Source: Glandiceps talaboti (taxonomy: Eukaryota > Hemichordata > Enteropneusta > Spengelidae). Taken from it: 64,000 bases of DNA. The translations under genes were made by a program, and so were the position numbers. Shown one piece after another: positions 46,895 to 58,764 of this stretch (its first letter is position 1; every line of letters begins with the position of its first letter). The notes below the pieces were generated by a model. It worked only from the letters and a program-made list of their open reading frames with translations, was not told the origin of the DNA and did no database searches. The stretch lies in assembly GCF_964340395.1 (NCBI RefSeq), contig NC_135558.1, positions 11,475,001-11,539,000 of the forward strand, in the 5' to 3' direction.

Positions 46895-49048
46895 GTTAAC
46901 GATGCAATAGCTACGATATACTCTGCGTTTCACACTGGAGCGCTTTAGTAATGTTTGTTCTTTTTTAAGAATCTTTGTTATACCGTCATCATATGTATTA
47001 TTTTTGCGTTCCAATGCTTCGCGGAATAACCGCGCGAAGCTTGAAGGTTGACAATAAAAACGCGCTTAACAGATATTTTGGCAAGTCAATATTTTTATTT
47101 TCGATACTAAATTTTGAATGATTTTAGATGTTGTCGATTAACTTTCTAATATGCAGATATTAAGAACTACTGAAACTATCTCTCGGAGTCTCTGACATTT
47201 GCCCATGTTAAAAAAAAAATATATATATAAATATATTCTATCCCCTCCCTCCATCTTTATATATCAATACATGGGTCAACTTTCTTGTTTCCATCGCCAT
47301 CTTTACTGTTTGTAATTTGAGAGCTTAAAAAATTGTGCAAAGGTATTTTAATGTATACAGAATTTCTATAAGATCTTAAATGTATACGGAATCGAAGTGC
47401 GATAAGATTGTTACGACGTTTCAAATTGCCGTAGCATGCAGGGCGGTGTGTGTGGCAACTTTCACACCTTCCCCCGAATATATCAATCAATTTGTAATTT
47501 ATGTACGAATAGTTTTAAACGTAGCAGACACATTTTATGTTGATTTCAGTAATTTTACCTGTTTGCCGTGTCTGAATACTGAAATGAACGTATGTACGTA
47601 AATGGTTTTTGCGTCACCGTTAAATCCCCTAGAGAGGGCGGGCTTCTCTATTACTCCCCAACGCACAGGCTGATGCTCCGTACGTGAACAGTAAACTTTT
47701 TTTTTTTTCACTTCGTAATCAGTATCTACGAATATTTCAGTCGAAGGGACTGAATTAGAAAACAGCCCACATAGAGTTGTAGTACTACCTGCTGTACTAT
47801 TATTAATAAATCGTAGATGTAAAAGACGACCGAGACCGGTCAACCCTGTAGCTACAATTGGAGACAACCAACAATTTACTCACTGAAAATACCAACAATT
47901 ATACATTTTACATGTTAATTAGGGGTCGATTGTATCCGTAACTAGGACATCAACAGGCTAAACTGAGACCGCATTGGGACACTGATTTTTGGATGCGGAT
48001 CCAAAGATTGTTTTGATTAGATTTATTCATATAGAATACTCAATGCTGTTCAGTGTGTATTATATATCATAAGTAAGTCGTTATATCTTACAAAACAGTT
48101 TCAGGTGGTGCAAGTTTAAGAGAGTAAAGTGTAACCATGGAAATCATATAGTTTATTTTATACAGACTACTAGTACTAGTATTAGATTTCGCGTTCAACT
48201 GGTGCACTGATATTGAACACTGCCACCAGCGATAACATTTAGCATGTGGAATAATAATCCAATGGAGGCATGAGAAGAGTACCGTAGATGGCGTTCTTTG
48301 TTGGTGTACGTATAGTATTCAAAAAGTAGTTGTGCGAGCAGGTAATACGAATGTACTTCAGCGTTTAATCTAGTCAATCAAACCACTTAGCGAACCTTCG
48401 GTATTTACAAAGTGGAGAGCAGAGGAATTAAGGGAGGGATGGGCGCACTTTTTCCAAATCGACTCTCGGGGGAGGGCCATAGTTTAGAAAATGGGATAAG
48501 TGGAAGGGTCACATTGTACTTTGACTCATTGACATGCATGCATTATTTTGTGTCTTTCGTCATCCCATTCCCGTTATTTGGGTTAGGTACGAATGATATC
48601 AGCCTATATCAATCAAATTGCTGCTGACAGCCAATGCAATGAAGTAATTGTCATTTGTGGTGCGAGGAGAGTAGTGGGTCTCATAGATGTAAAATGAGAA
48701 CAATTGGGTAAAGCATAGACCCTACACCAACAGGTAGGGTCTATGGATAAAGATATTAATTTTAATACTACGGATAATGTTGTGGAGATCATGACCTCGG
48801 GCCCGACAATGCAATGTCGGGAGTGTGCCAATCTACTAATCGTTTAGTTGGGAGTTGTAGCCTTCAGCTCAGCCAATGCGATGCAAACACAGGTATTTAT
48901 TAATGCAAGGCCATCACACATTCACATAGTGGTAGTAGTGGGAAATAACAAATTCATACCTGTGTCATTGACTTCTGCTGAAGCAACGAAATGTGGACGT
49001 TGTGGACGGTGGCATACGACGTTGCACTGACTCTTCCCTTTTGTACCC
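46895..49048. other. Region upstream of the RasGEF gene
   Basis: It holds the presumed promoter of the minus-strand RasGEF gene (CpG-bearing gcggaataaccgcgcgaagc near 47021-47040) but no clear TATA box. A minus-strand open frame at 47535-47867 has no recognisable domain. A short palindrome (catagaccctac … gtagggtctatgg) lies near 48714-48745. Confidence 0.5.
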
Positions 49049-49409
49049 AGGAACCGTGTGACAAACAAAACAAACAAAACAACAAAAGAAACAAATAAAT
49101 AAATAAATAAACCATCAAATAAATGACAAATGAACAAGCAGACGAACGACAATTCAAGTATAGGGACAAATAAAATAATTAAATAAACCAGCAAATAAAC
49201 AGATACTCATGGGGGTATACTAGATATGGTTTTTCTTTTCTATACCCATCACTATAAAAACAACCCATATCTAGTATACCCCCATGAGTATCTGTTTATA
49301 TGCTGGTTTATTTAATTATTTTATTTGTCCCTATACTTGTCGTTCGTTTGCTTGTTCATTTGTCATTTATTTGATAGTTTATTTATTTATTTGTTTTTCA
49401 CAGGTTCCT
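49049..49409. repeat. Long inverted repeat (arms ~181 and ~145 bp, 35-bp spacer)
   Basis: The left arm 49049-49229 and right arm 49265-49409 are complementary over their lengths apart from an extra A-rich stretch in the left arm and scattered mismatches. The inner ~45 bases around atactcatgggggtatacta are nearly perfect. A transcript would form a long hairpin. A fold-back transposon or recent inverted duplication would both fit. Confidence 0.9.
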
Positions 49410-49831
49410 AGGTCCCCTGTGTTCACAGTTGTCCTTGTCAAATATGTTTTATGCATGTGTCAAAGTGCACCTAGAAACCTACATTATCACTGCAAAGTTA
49501 AAAAAAAAACCAAAAAAACTAATGAATGAATTAATGTTTTTGCTTCAAGTACCAGAATAATTTTTTTATTTTGTAGAACATTAAATAATAATTGAAGGTA
49601 TTGCCGATTTCAAGTTTATATAAATATCATTCCATTGAAATTATAAGTCTTTGATATCATCCGCCACTAGACATTCTGGCTACCATTGATAGCTTTCATT
49701 TCAATAGCTTCTTTGTCTAAAGCTATATATGTGTTATAATCTGAAACCTACATTTGACATAATCATAATTAACAGTATAGGAGATTGAATTGTTCTAACT
49801 AAACAATAGCTTGTCTTCTATTGTTAATAAT

Positions 49832-50166
49832 CTCAATCTCAATCTTTATTGCATAACAAACATGCAATAGCAAGCATGGTAAAGCATACAAAAATAACAT
49901 ACAGAAATAAAGTGAATACAATACAGTCACTTAACCAACTGCTGGAGGACTGTTTAATATTATTGTTCTTTTGTATATTGGACATTGTTAGATTGGTTTT
50001 GACTGTTCATGTTCTGTTGTTTTAATATAAAGTTCTTTTCTATGTCAATGTGAAACAACATAGACCAAGTCCTTGTTTGTAACTCAATCAACGGCAAATG
50101 ATTAATAAATGTGTAAAACCATGATAAAATAAGTTTATAAATTAATAATCCAAAATAAATACCCAA
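49832..50166 (-). mobile_element. Possible LINE 3' tail, minus orientation
   Basis: Read on the minus strand, the segment ends gcaataaagattgagattga, a poly(A)-signal plus short tandem tail typical of several non-LTR retrotransposon 3' ends. No reverse-transcriptase motif is visible, so only a 3' fragment could be present. Confidence 0.4.
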
Positions 50167-50740
50167 TCCTCATCCACATGGCCACTTTAAGAGCAACAAC
50201 ATTTATTAGCTGATCTCTTTAGCTTGGATGTTGTCATTTCCGACAATAGCCTGGGCTCACCTAACTTAGTAACTTCAAAGTGTGTAAATGCCTGCATTTA
50301 TAGCGGGGCTTGTGTTGATATGGAGCTAGTGTTGAGAACTTGACAAATTATCATTGAAATGTGTCCAAAACAGAGCCCCGAGTATAATGTCGCCGTACGT
50401 ACCGTATGAGCAAGTCTCAGCTCCATATTCTTTGGTTCAGTTGCACAGTTTATAAACCTTTTACTAAAGTGAAAATACTTGCATAAAATAGGTTGATTGC
50501 TAGTTTCGATTCCTGGACGTTTTTAATATGTATGAAAAATTACATAATTGGATAAATTATTAATTTGCATAATTAATGATTTTTTGGTAATTAGGCAATA
50601 CCTTAATACATATTTCAAATTTCAGATGACCTGGTGCATATATTCATGATGACAAATGCATGTGTTATATATCTTAACAATGCCTGCTTCAAATTTCATA
50701 TATTAATTTGGGACACAATGATAAAGGATAAAGGAACACA

Positions 50741-50935
50741 ATTAACCCATATGGAAAGCATTCAATAAACCCACATGGAAGGCATTCAATAAACCCATAT
50801 GAAAGGCATTCAATTAACCCATATGGAAGGCATTCAATAAACCCATATGGAAGGCATTCAATAAACCCATATGGAAGGCATTCAATAAACCCATATGGAA
50901 GGCATTCAATTAATCCAGATGGAAGGCATTCAGTT
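50741..50935. repeat. 24-bp tandem repeat
   Basis: About eight copies of a 24-bp unit containing acccatatggaaggcattca. Differences are single-base. Confidence 0.95.
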
Positions 50936-51047
50936 TACATTCATTAAAGCCTTACAAAGCTGCTTTCTCTGTACAAGTTGCTGCATTTTTAAACTGTAAA
51001 AACACATGTATAATTATGTTTGATCAAATGTATTTTCTTCTTCTAGG

Positions 51048-51660
51048 ATTTTGGACGGTATATCTTCAGAAAAGAGTTACTACAATCAGCAAAGTGACAT
51101 AAAAATGCTGCCAACAAGTGGATGAACATGGCAGAGCACATCCGCAAACTCTCCCATACCAGTTGCACCATATCAAATGAACAGGTCCGGCAGAAGTACT
51201 GGGGTCTTGAAGATAAACACTGAAGAGTTAAACATAATGAGAAATCTGAATGATAGGATGATGCCCGGAGGAAACATTTTCTCAAGAAAAAAAACAATAA
51301 AGACAGTCACACCACATCAATACCCCAAGGAATAAGGTGAGTTAGAATGACTCCAACATAGTAAGGTGAGTTAGAATGACTCCAACATAGTAAGGCGAGT
51401 TAGAATGACTCCAACATAGTAAGTGGTTTAACCACTTGGCCACCAGCAATCCATGCTAAGTGTATGACTTTTGTGATTATTTGGCAAACCCTGACTCTAA
51501 GTTGAATTTCTTATACTAATGTACATGTAGAGAAGTAAAGGAAAGGCATGAATAAAATAATTGGTGAAGAAGCCAAGTGGAGTTGACCGTATCTCTGAGA
51601 TATATGAAGGCCCAGGAGGAGATAGTTGAACAGCGTCAAAAGGAAAGAAATGGTCTTCTC
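51048..51660 (+). pseudogene. Broken Myb/SANT-like DNA-binding exon
   Basis: After a good acceptor (ttcttcttctag) one frame reads KWMNMAEHIRKLSHTSC then ISNEQVRQKYWGLEDKH and RVKHNEKSE. This is the spacing of a Myb/SANT-like (trihelix) DNA-binding domain: W…IA/MAEH…V..K...L. TGA codons interrupt it both before and within the domain. Near 51599-51640 a further frame reads KAQEEIVEQRQKERN, like the coiled tail often found in such proteins. Myb/SANT-like domains are common in transposon-derived genes. The match is by eye and the domain is weakly conserved, so this is tentative. Confidence 0.4.
51334..51423 (+). repeat. 29-bp repeat triplicating a splice-donor-like motif
   Basis: Three copies of aaggtgagttagaatgactc + caacatagt. 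Each begins with AAGGTGAGT (AAGGCGAGT in the third), a near-consensus 5' splice site, right after the Myb/SANT-like exon. Confidence 0.85.
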
Positions 51661-52681
51661 TGACTTAATTAACGTTTTGAAAAAAAATAAGCGTTTTTTG
51701 GTTGAAATGTATTATTTTATGTAAAGAGACATTTTCATAAATTATGGGGTTTGGAGAGTCATTTCATTTACTTGCTATTTCAGAGAAGCATCAAGTTGAT
51801 CTTGTGCAAATTTAGGTATCTTTTGCTATGTGCATCATGACAGTCAGCAGAAATAATATATTCAAGTTGCACACTGAATATTCATGAGTCCTGAGCACCT
51901 ATACCCCTCACTGTAGATAACATCTCTCAAGACTGTTGCTCTTGAGCCAGTTCCCTGACTACCTTGGGCATAATTCTGGTCTGGGAATTAAACTATGATA
52001 TACAGCCGTACAGTATTTGCTGTTAAAATATGATTTTATTTACACTACAAAACAAAATGCATCATGTTACCACCTCAAGAAAATTACTCACTTTTGTGAA
52101 GGACAGACCAAATAAAAACATCTTTTAACTTTATGTGATAAGAAATGACCGCCATCTTTGGTCGTCTGCTCCAAATCAAAGTCGGTCAGGCTATTCAGAG
52201 ATCCCCCGAATATATTAACAAGCACCATCCCTGACTCAATCAAGTCTTAATGACATCACCAAAGTAGGCCGAGACTGGTCTGCCAAATCAAGTCCACCCA
52301 CTTTCTCTGTAGGAGTATAGGAAACTAAGAAATGTTTCTCCAGGGAAAGCTATAATGGCTGCATTAAGAAAGGAGTGCATATTTAGACTCAGGAAAATGT
52401 AGTCAATTGATTTACTTGTTGTTATTTTCCCCATGAAGGGAACTCAGGAAAGCACTAATCCTGGAAGGCTGTGTCAGGAATGCATGGGATGAACATAAGG
52501 AGGAAGGAGGGAGGACAAAGCCTGTTAAAAATACCATCAAACAGTTTAATAAAACAACTAACTGTGTCACTGCCATAGTCCTTGAGGATACCCAGCGTAT
52601 GACTTCAAAGAAAAAGCGAAAGTCATTGCAAACTGGATAACAATTGCCCAGGTGTGTGATATAAGAGTTAATGACAGTAGA

Positions 52682-55208
52682 AGTAGTTAATTATCAACTG
52701 TAGAGTTTACCCTTGAAATAAATAAAACAGATTTGGTATCATTGGATGCACCCTGACCAAGTGTGTCACCAAAAATGTGGTATTGATACTATAACTTTTA
52801 ATGCAATAAATTTGTGTTGTTTTTGTAGGAATGTTGAAAACTAAGGAAAGCCATAACACTGCATTACAAAAGGAGTGCATATTTAGACTCAGAAAAATGT
52901 AGTTGACTGATGTTATTATTTTCCCCATGAAAGGAACTCATGAAAGGATTAATCCTGGAAGGCTGTGTTGGGAATGCATGGGAAAGACTTAAGGAAGAAG
53001 GAGGAAGGACAAGGACTGTGAGAAATACAATCAGACACTTCAATAAAACAACTAACTGTGTCACGTCTACAGTCCTTGGACAGCACATGACTCCAAAAGA
53101 AAGAGCGAAAATCATTACAAAGTGGATTACTATTGCCCAGGTATGTGACACAACAGTTAATGACAGTAAAAGTAGTTAGTTATCAACTGTAGAGTTTACC
53201 CTTGAAATAAATAAAACAGATTTGGTATCATTGGATGCACCCTGACCAAGTGTGTCACCAAAAATGTGGTATTGATATTATAACTTTTAATGCAATAAAT
53301 TTGTGTTGTTTTTGTAGGAATGTTGAAAACTAAGGAAAGCCATAACACTGCATTACAAAAGGAGTGCATATTTAGACTCAGAAAAATGTAGTTGACTGAT
53401 GTTATTATTTTCCCCATGAAAGGAACTCATGAAAGGATTAATCCTGGAAGGCTGTGTTGGGAATGCATGGGAAAGACTTAAGGAAGAAGGAGGAAGGACA
53501 AGGACTGTGAGAAATACAATCAGACACTTCAATAAAACAACTAACTGTGTCACGTCTACAGTCCTTGGACAGCACATGACTCCAAAAGAAAGAGCGAAAA
53601 TCATTACAAAGTGGATTACTATTGCCCAGGTATGTGACACAACAGTTAATGACAGTAAAAGTAGTTAGTTATCAACTGTAGAGTTTACCCTTGAAATAAA
53701 TAAAACAGATTTGGTATCATTGGATGCACCCTGACCAAGTGTGTCACCAAAAATGTGGTATTGGTATTATAACTTTTAATGCAATAAATTTGTGTTCTTT
53801 TTGTAGGAATGTCGAAAACTAAGGAAAGCCATAACGGCTGCATTACAAAAGGAGTGCATATTTAGACTCAGAAAAATGTAGTTGACTGATGTTATTATTT
53901 TCCCCATGAAAGGATTAATCCTGGAAGGCTGTGTTGGGAGTGCATGGGAAAGACGTAAGGAAGAAGGAGGAAGGACAAGGACTGTGAGAAATACAATCAG
54001 ACACTTCAATAAAACAACTAACTGTGTCACGTCTACAGTCCTTGGACAGCACATGACTCCAAAAGAACGAGCAAAAATCATTACAAAGTGGATTACTATT
54101 GCCCAGGTATGTGACACAACAGTTAATGACAGTAAAAGTAGTTAGTTATCAACTGTAGAGTTTACCCTTGAAATAAATAAAACAGACTTGCATGTTCATC
54201 TACGATCTAAACCATAATCGCTTTACACACACTCTTGACCATTACATCACATACCAGTTGTCCCATAGCTATCCAACCAGTGCTAACAACAGTGGTAACT
54301 TTCCAATCCCTAAGGTTAACCTCTCAATTAGTCAACACAACTTCAAGTACGCATCTATTAAAACTTGGAACTCTGTGCCTATGTTTGTAAGAACGATAAA
54401 CAATAGACATAATTTTAAGAAAAACTTAAGGCAGTATCTTCTGAGGGAATAACCTTTATCTGTTGTCTCTTTCAATTTGCCACTGTAATTTTATTTCTGT
54501 ATATTAGAACTTGTGCTTGTTTCCTGTTCTTATTTTACTATTTTTTCCGTTATGTTTATAAGCTTCCATTTAATTTTGCCACCAACACTTCTCTTTATTT
54601 ACTAAGAATTGTATTTTTGTTGTTATTGTGAAACTCGTACCAGCCCAAATTTGTATTTATTATGTACGGTCCATGGACATTGATTAGTTCCTACGAACTA
54701 TTTCCATGGCCCTCACCGGAAATGTTCTATCCGTTGCTTTCAGAGTTTGTGTATATATTTTTCTCTTCTGGTGGAATAAATTTCAATTCAATTCAAGATT
54801 TGGTATCATTGGATGCACCCTGACCAAGTGTGTCACCAAAAATGTGGTATTGGTATTATAACTTTTAATGCAATAAATTTGTGTTGTTTTTGTAGGAATG
54901 TCGAAAACTAAGGAAAGCCATAACGGCTGCATTACAAAAGGAGTGCATATTTAGACTCAGAAAAATGTAGTTGACTGATGTTATTATTTTCCCCATGAAA
55001 GGAACTCATGAAAGGATTAATCCTGGAAGGCTGTGTTGGGAATGCATGGGAAAGACGTAAGGAAGAAGGAGGAAGGACAAGGACTGTGAGAAATACAATC
55101 AGACACTTCAATAAAACAACTAACTGTGTCACGTCTACAGTCCTTGGACAGCACATGACTCCAAAAGAAAGAGCGAAAGTCATTGCAAAGTGGATAACAA
55201 TTGCCCAG
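52682..55208 (+). repeat. ~489-bp tandem array of fused B-A exon units
   Basis: Four units each hold the start of a compacted intron, its 3' end, exon B cut short after its FRL(R/K)K codons, about 30 bases of the next intron's 3' end, and exon A. Units one and two differ at only a few positions over 489 bp. Unit three has a 13-bp deletion between direct repeats (atgaaagga) at the A acceptor. Unit four is split from it by a LINE fragment. An older, more diverged unit precedes the array (52318-52681). Confidence 0.93.
54187..54797 (+). mobile_element. 5'-truncated non-LTR retrotransposon (LINE) 3' fragment
   Basis: This block interrupts the repeat unit exactly (…aaaaca | … | gatttggtatc…). It encodes 86 residues (54192-54452) ending KTWNSVPMFVRTINNRHNFK and KNLRQYLLRE, the KxWNSxP…F…LK.YLL signature of the tail of many non-LTR reverse transcriptases. 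The 3' end is aataaatttcaattcaattc, a poly(A) signal with a short tandem tail. The target duplication is at most a few bases (aga). The superfamily (CR1/L2-like) is a guess. Confidence 0.75.
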
Positions 55209-56324
55209 GTATGTGATATTGAACACATATTGATATTATAACTTCTGCAATAAAATTTGTGTTGTTTTTGTAGGAGGGTAGAAAACTAAGGAATTTTTCA
55301 GCTACGACATCTGCACTAAGAATGTATATTTAGACTAAGAGAAACATGGTCTTTTGTTCCCAAGTAAGTCATACATATGTATGAGTTAATTATCTCTCCC
55401 TTTACCAAATTCCAATTCAAAGATTTGTTGATAGGAAAAGGAATCATGTCACAGTTCCCTTTTTCTTTTCAAAATACCAATTGTTTCTTTGTGGTGTTAT
55501 AAATTTCCTTAGAAGTAATATCATGATAATACTTTGGTCTAAAGTAACATGTCTAAATTTTCTGATGGAGAATTCACATTAAAATTTGTGTTTCCTTTTT
55601 TAAGGAATGTCGTAAACTAAGGAATTATTCGGATGTGAAAGCTACAACATCTGCTCTACAACAAAAGTGTATTTTTAGACTAAGGAAAACGTGGTCATTT
55701 GTTCCCAAGTAAGTCATGGACATGTATGATGAGTTGTCTCTCCCTTTGTCAAATTCCAAGTCAAAGATTTGTACATCAAAAAAGAATCATGTTACAGTTC
55801 CTTTTCATCAAAATACCGATTGTTTCTTTGTGGTGCTATAAACTTGTTTAGAAGTTATATCATTGTAGATATATAAAACAATGTTATTAAATAGGGCACA
55901 TTTTGGTCAAAGTAACTTAATTAGTGTAAAACTCTTGCTCTAAATTTTTTAGCTCTCACAGATTTGCTTGTAGCAATCTGTTTTGAGAGACGATAATTGA
56001 CATTCCGTGACCAATCAAAAGGACAGTCCACCATGACTTGATATGAAATTGACATTTCTCATTAACATAAACAATTTGATGTCAGTTACAAGGTCTTTCT
56101 CAAAGTAATATCAGGTTTATTGATTTCTCTCCATCATTGTCCATAGGGATGCCTTACGTGTGTTTGATGACCTGTGTGCTATCTCACAAGAAAAACTAAC
56201 AGAAGTGAGATTTACCTGTTCTAGAATAGACACAATCAAAGGAATACACTCCAGAAAATAATGTTTTTTTCATAAACTTTGCATTCTGGAGAGTATTTTC
56301 ATTTCTTATCACATAGATTTCATT

Positions 56325-58060
56325 CGATTACCAAGAAACACGACATTGAAACTCTATTTTGCCTTAGTTGTGGCCCACTATGAGACTTATCACACACATG
56401 CATATGTATTAGGTGAACAATGAATATTCATGTGATATGATTGATGACAGTGCCATGTCATCAGTCATAGAAGCAAGAGGAACACAGCTCAGATGGAGCT
56501 ATAGGAATGACCCATGTCTGTCTGTGTGTCCATTGTCAGCCATATTTCCAACATTCACACATCAATTTCAACCCAACCAATCAACTCTTTGCTAACAGAG
56601 TTCTTTTCTTTCAAATGAAATGATGCAATCATGTTGTAAAGAACACTCACAAGTCCTGACAAAAACACATTTTGTTTTTATTTCCTAGATCACAGTAAAT
56701 CCAACAATACCATTTCTTGCTAACTATCTCACAGACTTCATCATGTTGGATAGCGCTTTTAAGGATTCACCAGGTCATGTGAATTTAGAGAAGAAAAGAA
56801 AAGTTAGTATATCCGAGTATAAATGTAATTATATTATACCAGTATACTGATGGTGCAAATCGAGAGATCCGATTGTCTAGACATCAAACTAGCACGTCTA
56901 ACATCATCATGTCTAAAATGAGCGATAACAAATAGTTGGCACACATCCAAATTTTGATGTTTACAAACTACTTGGAGTTCACTGTTTGTCGTCTGCTAGA
57001 AATTTCGAAAGCAGCTAAGTTATCATGTAATTGTACAAATCACCGCCTACTAAGGTCAAGGCATTCACGCAATCAGTTCTATAGTATATTAGGCTATAGT
57101 TTCGGCTGGAGTGGAAACAGGTGTATGTGTCCCGTCATAAAATTGAAATGATGGAAATATGTTGTAAATAACATTCGATTACCAAGAAACACAACATTGA
57201 AACTCTATTTTACCATACTTGTTCTCATAGTGGGCCACCGTGCGACTTATACACATATGTATTAGGTGAACAATGAATATTCATGTGATATGATTGATGA
57301 CAGTACCATGTCATCAGTCATAGGAGGGTTTAAACAAGAGGAACACAGCTCAGATGGGGCTATAGGAATGACCCATGTCTGTCTGTCTGTGTGTCCATTG
57401 TCAGCCATATTTCTGACATTCACACATCAATTTCAACCCAACCAATCATCTCTTTGCTATCAGAGTTTTCTTTTTTTCAATTGAAATGATGGAATCATGT
57501 TGTAAATAACACTCACCAGTCCTAACGTAAACACAACATTTTGTTTTTGTTTCCTAGAGCAGAATAAATCTTACGATACCATTTCTTGGAAACTACCTGA
57601 CAGATTTCATAACGTTGGATAGCGCTTTTAAGGATTCACCAGGTCATATGAATTTAGAGAAGAAAAGAAAAGTTAGTATAGTATATCCGAGTATAAATGT
57701 AATTATATTATACCAGTATACTGATGGTGCAAGTCGAGAGATCTGATTGTCTAGACATGATTGTCTAGACACCAAACTAGCACGTCTAACATGTCTAAAA
57801 TGAGCGATAATGAACTGTTGGCACATATCCAAATTTTGATGTTTACAAACTACTTGGAGTTCACTGTTTGTCGTCTGCTAGAAATTTCGAAAGCAGCTAA
57901 GTTATCATGTCATTGTACAAATCACCGCCTACTAAGGTCAAGGCATTCACGCAATCAGTTCTATAGTATATTAGGCTATAGCTTCGGCTGGAGTGGAAAC
58001 AGGTGTATGTGTCCCGTCATAAAAATGAAATGATGGCAATATGTTGTAAATAACATTCAC
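56325..58060 (+). repeat. ~850-bp tandem duplication carrying exon D
   Basis: Two direct copies (about 56325-57177 and 57178-58060) start at cgattaccaagaaacac and contain the same intron block with gaatattcatgtgatatgat, exon D, and the shared downstream block with cactgtttgtcgtctgctag. A third exon D (58109) follows with only a short upstream intron. Confidence 0.88.
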
Positions 58061-58764
58061 CAGTCCTAAAGCTTCGGACTAAAACAACATTTTGTTTATG
58101 TTTCCTAGGGGACAATGAATCCTAATATACCATTTCTAGGAAACTACCTAACAGACTTTTTAACATTGGATAGTGCTTTATAAGGATGCACCAGGTCGTG
58201 TGAATTTAGAGAAGAGAAAGAAAAGTGAATATGTCCGAGCATAAATATAAATATTGTATATCATTCAAATACTATTCACTACATATGGATTTATTTTCTG
58301 TTTTTCATTTGTTTCACTGTTGTTTTCTAATGAACGAATTAGCTTCAGGAAAGTTCTATTTTATAGTATAAGGTTTCTTGAAATTTCCTATTATCACAAT
58401 TATTATTTTTCTTTATTTAAGGAATTCAGATTACTGAGAGATATCAAAGAATATCAGAGATACGCTTACAGGTATCATATTAACCAAGACTTCGAATTTG
58501 AATGATGGTTTGAGGGTATTTCATCTCTAGCTGATGAAAAGAGGTAAGAACTTCTACCACTGAAATAAATGAAGAAGTTATATCAAAGTATCACTTTGAC
58601 AACTATATATATGGTGAAGTCTTTTTTTCTTTTTTTTTGATGTAAACTGTTTTTTTTTCCTGTTTTCAAGCAATCAAGTGTTGTGTGCCATTGGTGAACA
58701 AGTGAAAGAAAAGTCATGTTGTAAATCGTGTTCACATAGAAGGAAAACTCAATCCCTTTGCAGA

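Larger units (their letters stand above)
52318..58764 (+). pseudogene. Inverted, exon-amplified partial copy of the RasGEF gene
   Basis: Plus-strand copies of parent exons 5-10 occur in order but multiplied. Naming parent exons 5 to 10 A to F: A at 52440-52651, 52934-53140, 53423-53629, 53913-54106 and 55002-55208. B at ~52320-52412, 52829-52902, 53318-53391, 53808-53881, 54896-54969, 55274-55363 and 55605-55708. C at 56147-56204. D at 56689-56802, 57558-57671 and 58109-58224. E at 58422-58543. F at 58671-58764. Exons 1-4 and 11-14 have no copy. Many exons keep an open frame and splice sites. However, A0 and the 53913 copy of A are frameshifted, B copies carry stops, D3 is frameshifted, E has a TGA in place of the parent AAG (58503-58505), and F has lost its donor GT. 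A full catalytic domain cannot be encoded. It lies head-to-head with the parent gene, about 5.4 kb from the parent start codon. Confidence 0.93.

Noticed and set aside
46895-47014. In-frame N-terminal extension of the RasGEF protein from 47014
   Set aside because: The frame is open but begins at TTG with no ATG; the first ATG is 46894 with good context.
47535-47867. 110-codon minus-strand open frame upstream of the RasGEF gene
   Set aside because: No family resemblance; it contains a poly-K run from an A-tract and no supporting context.
52707-55228. Repeated minus-strand open frames of 69-113 codons across the array
   Set aside because: They are the reverse strand of the amplified RasGEF exons, repeating with the 489-bp period. 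The plus strand has the family match and the splice sites.
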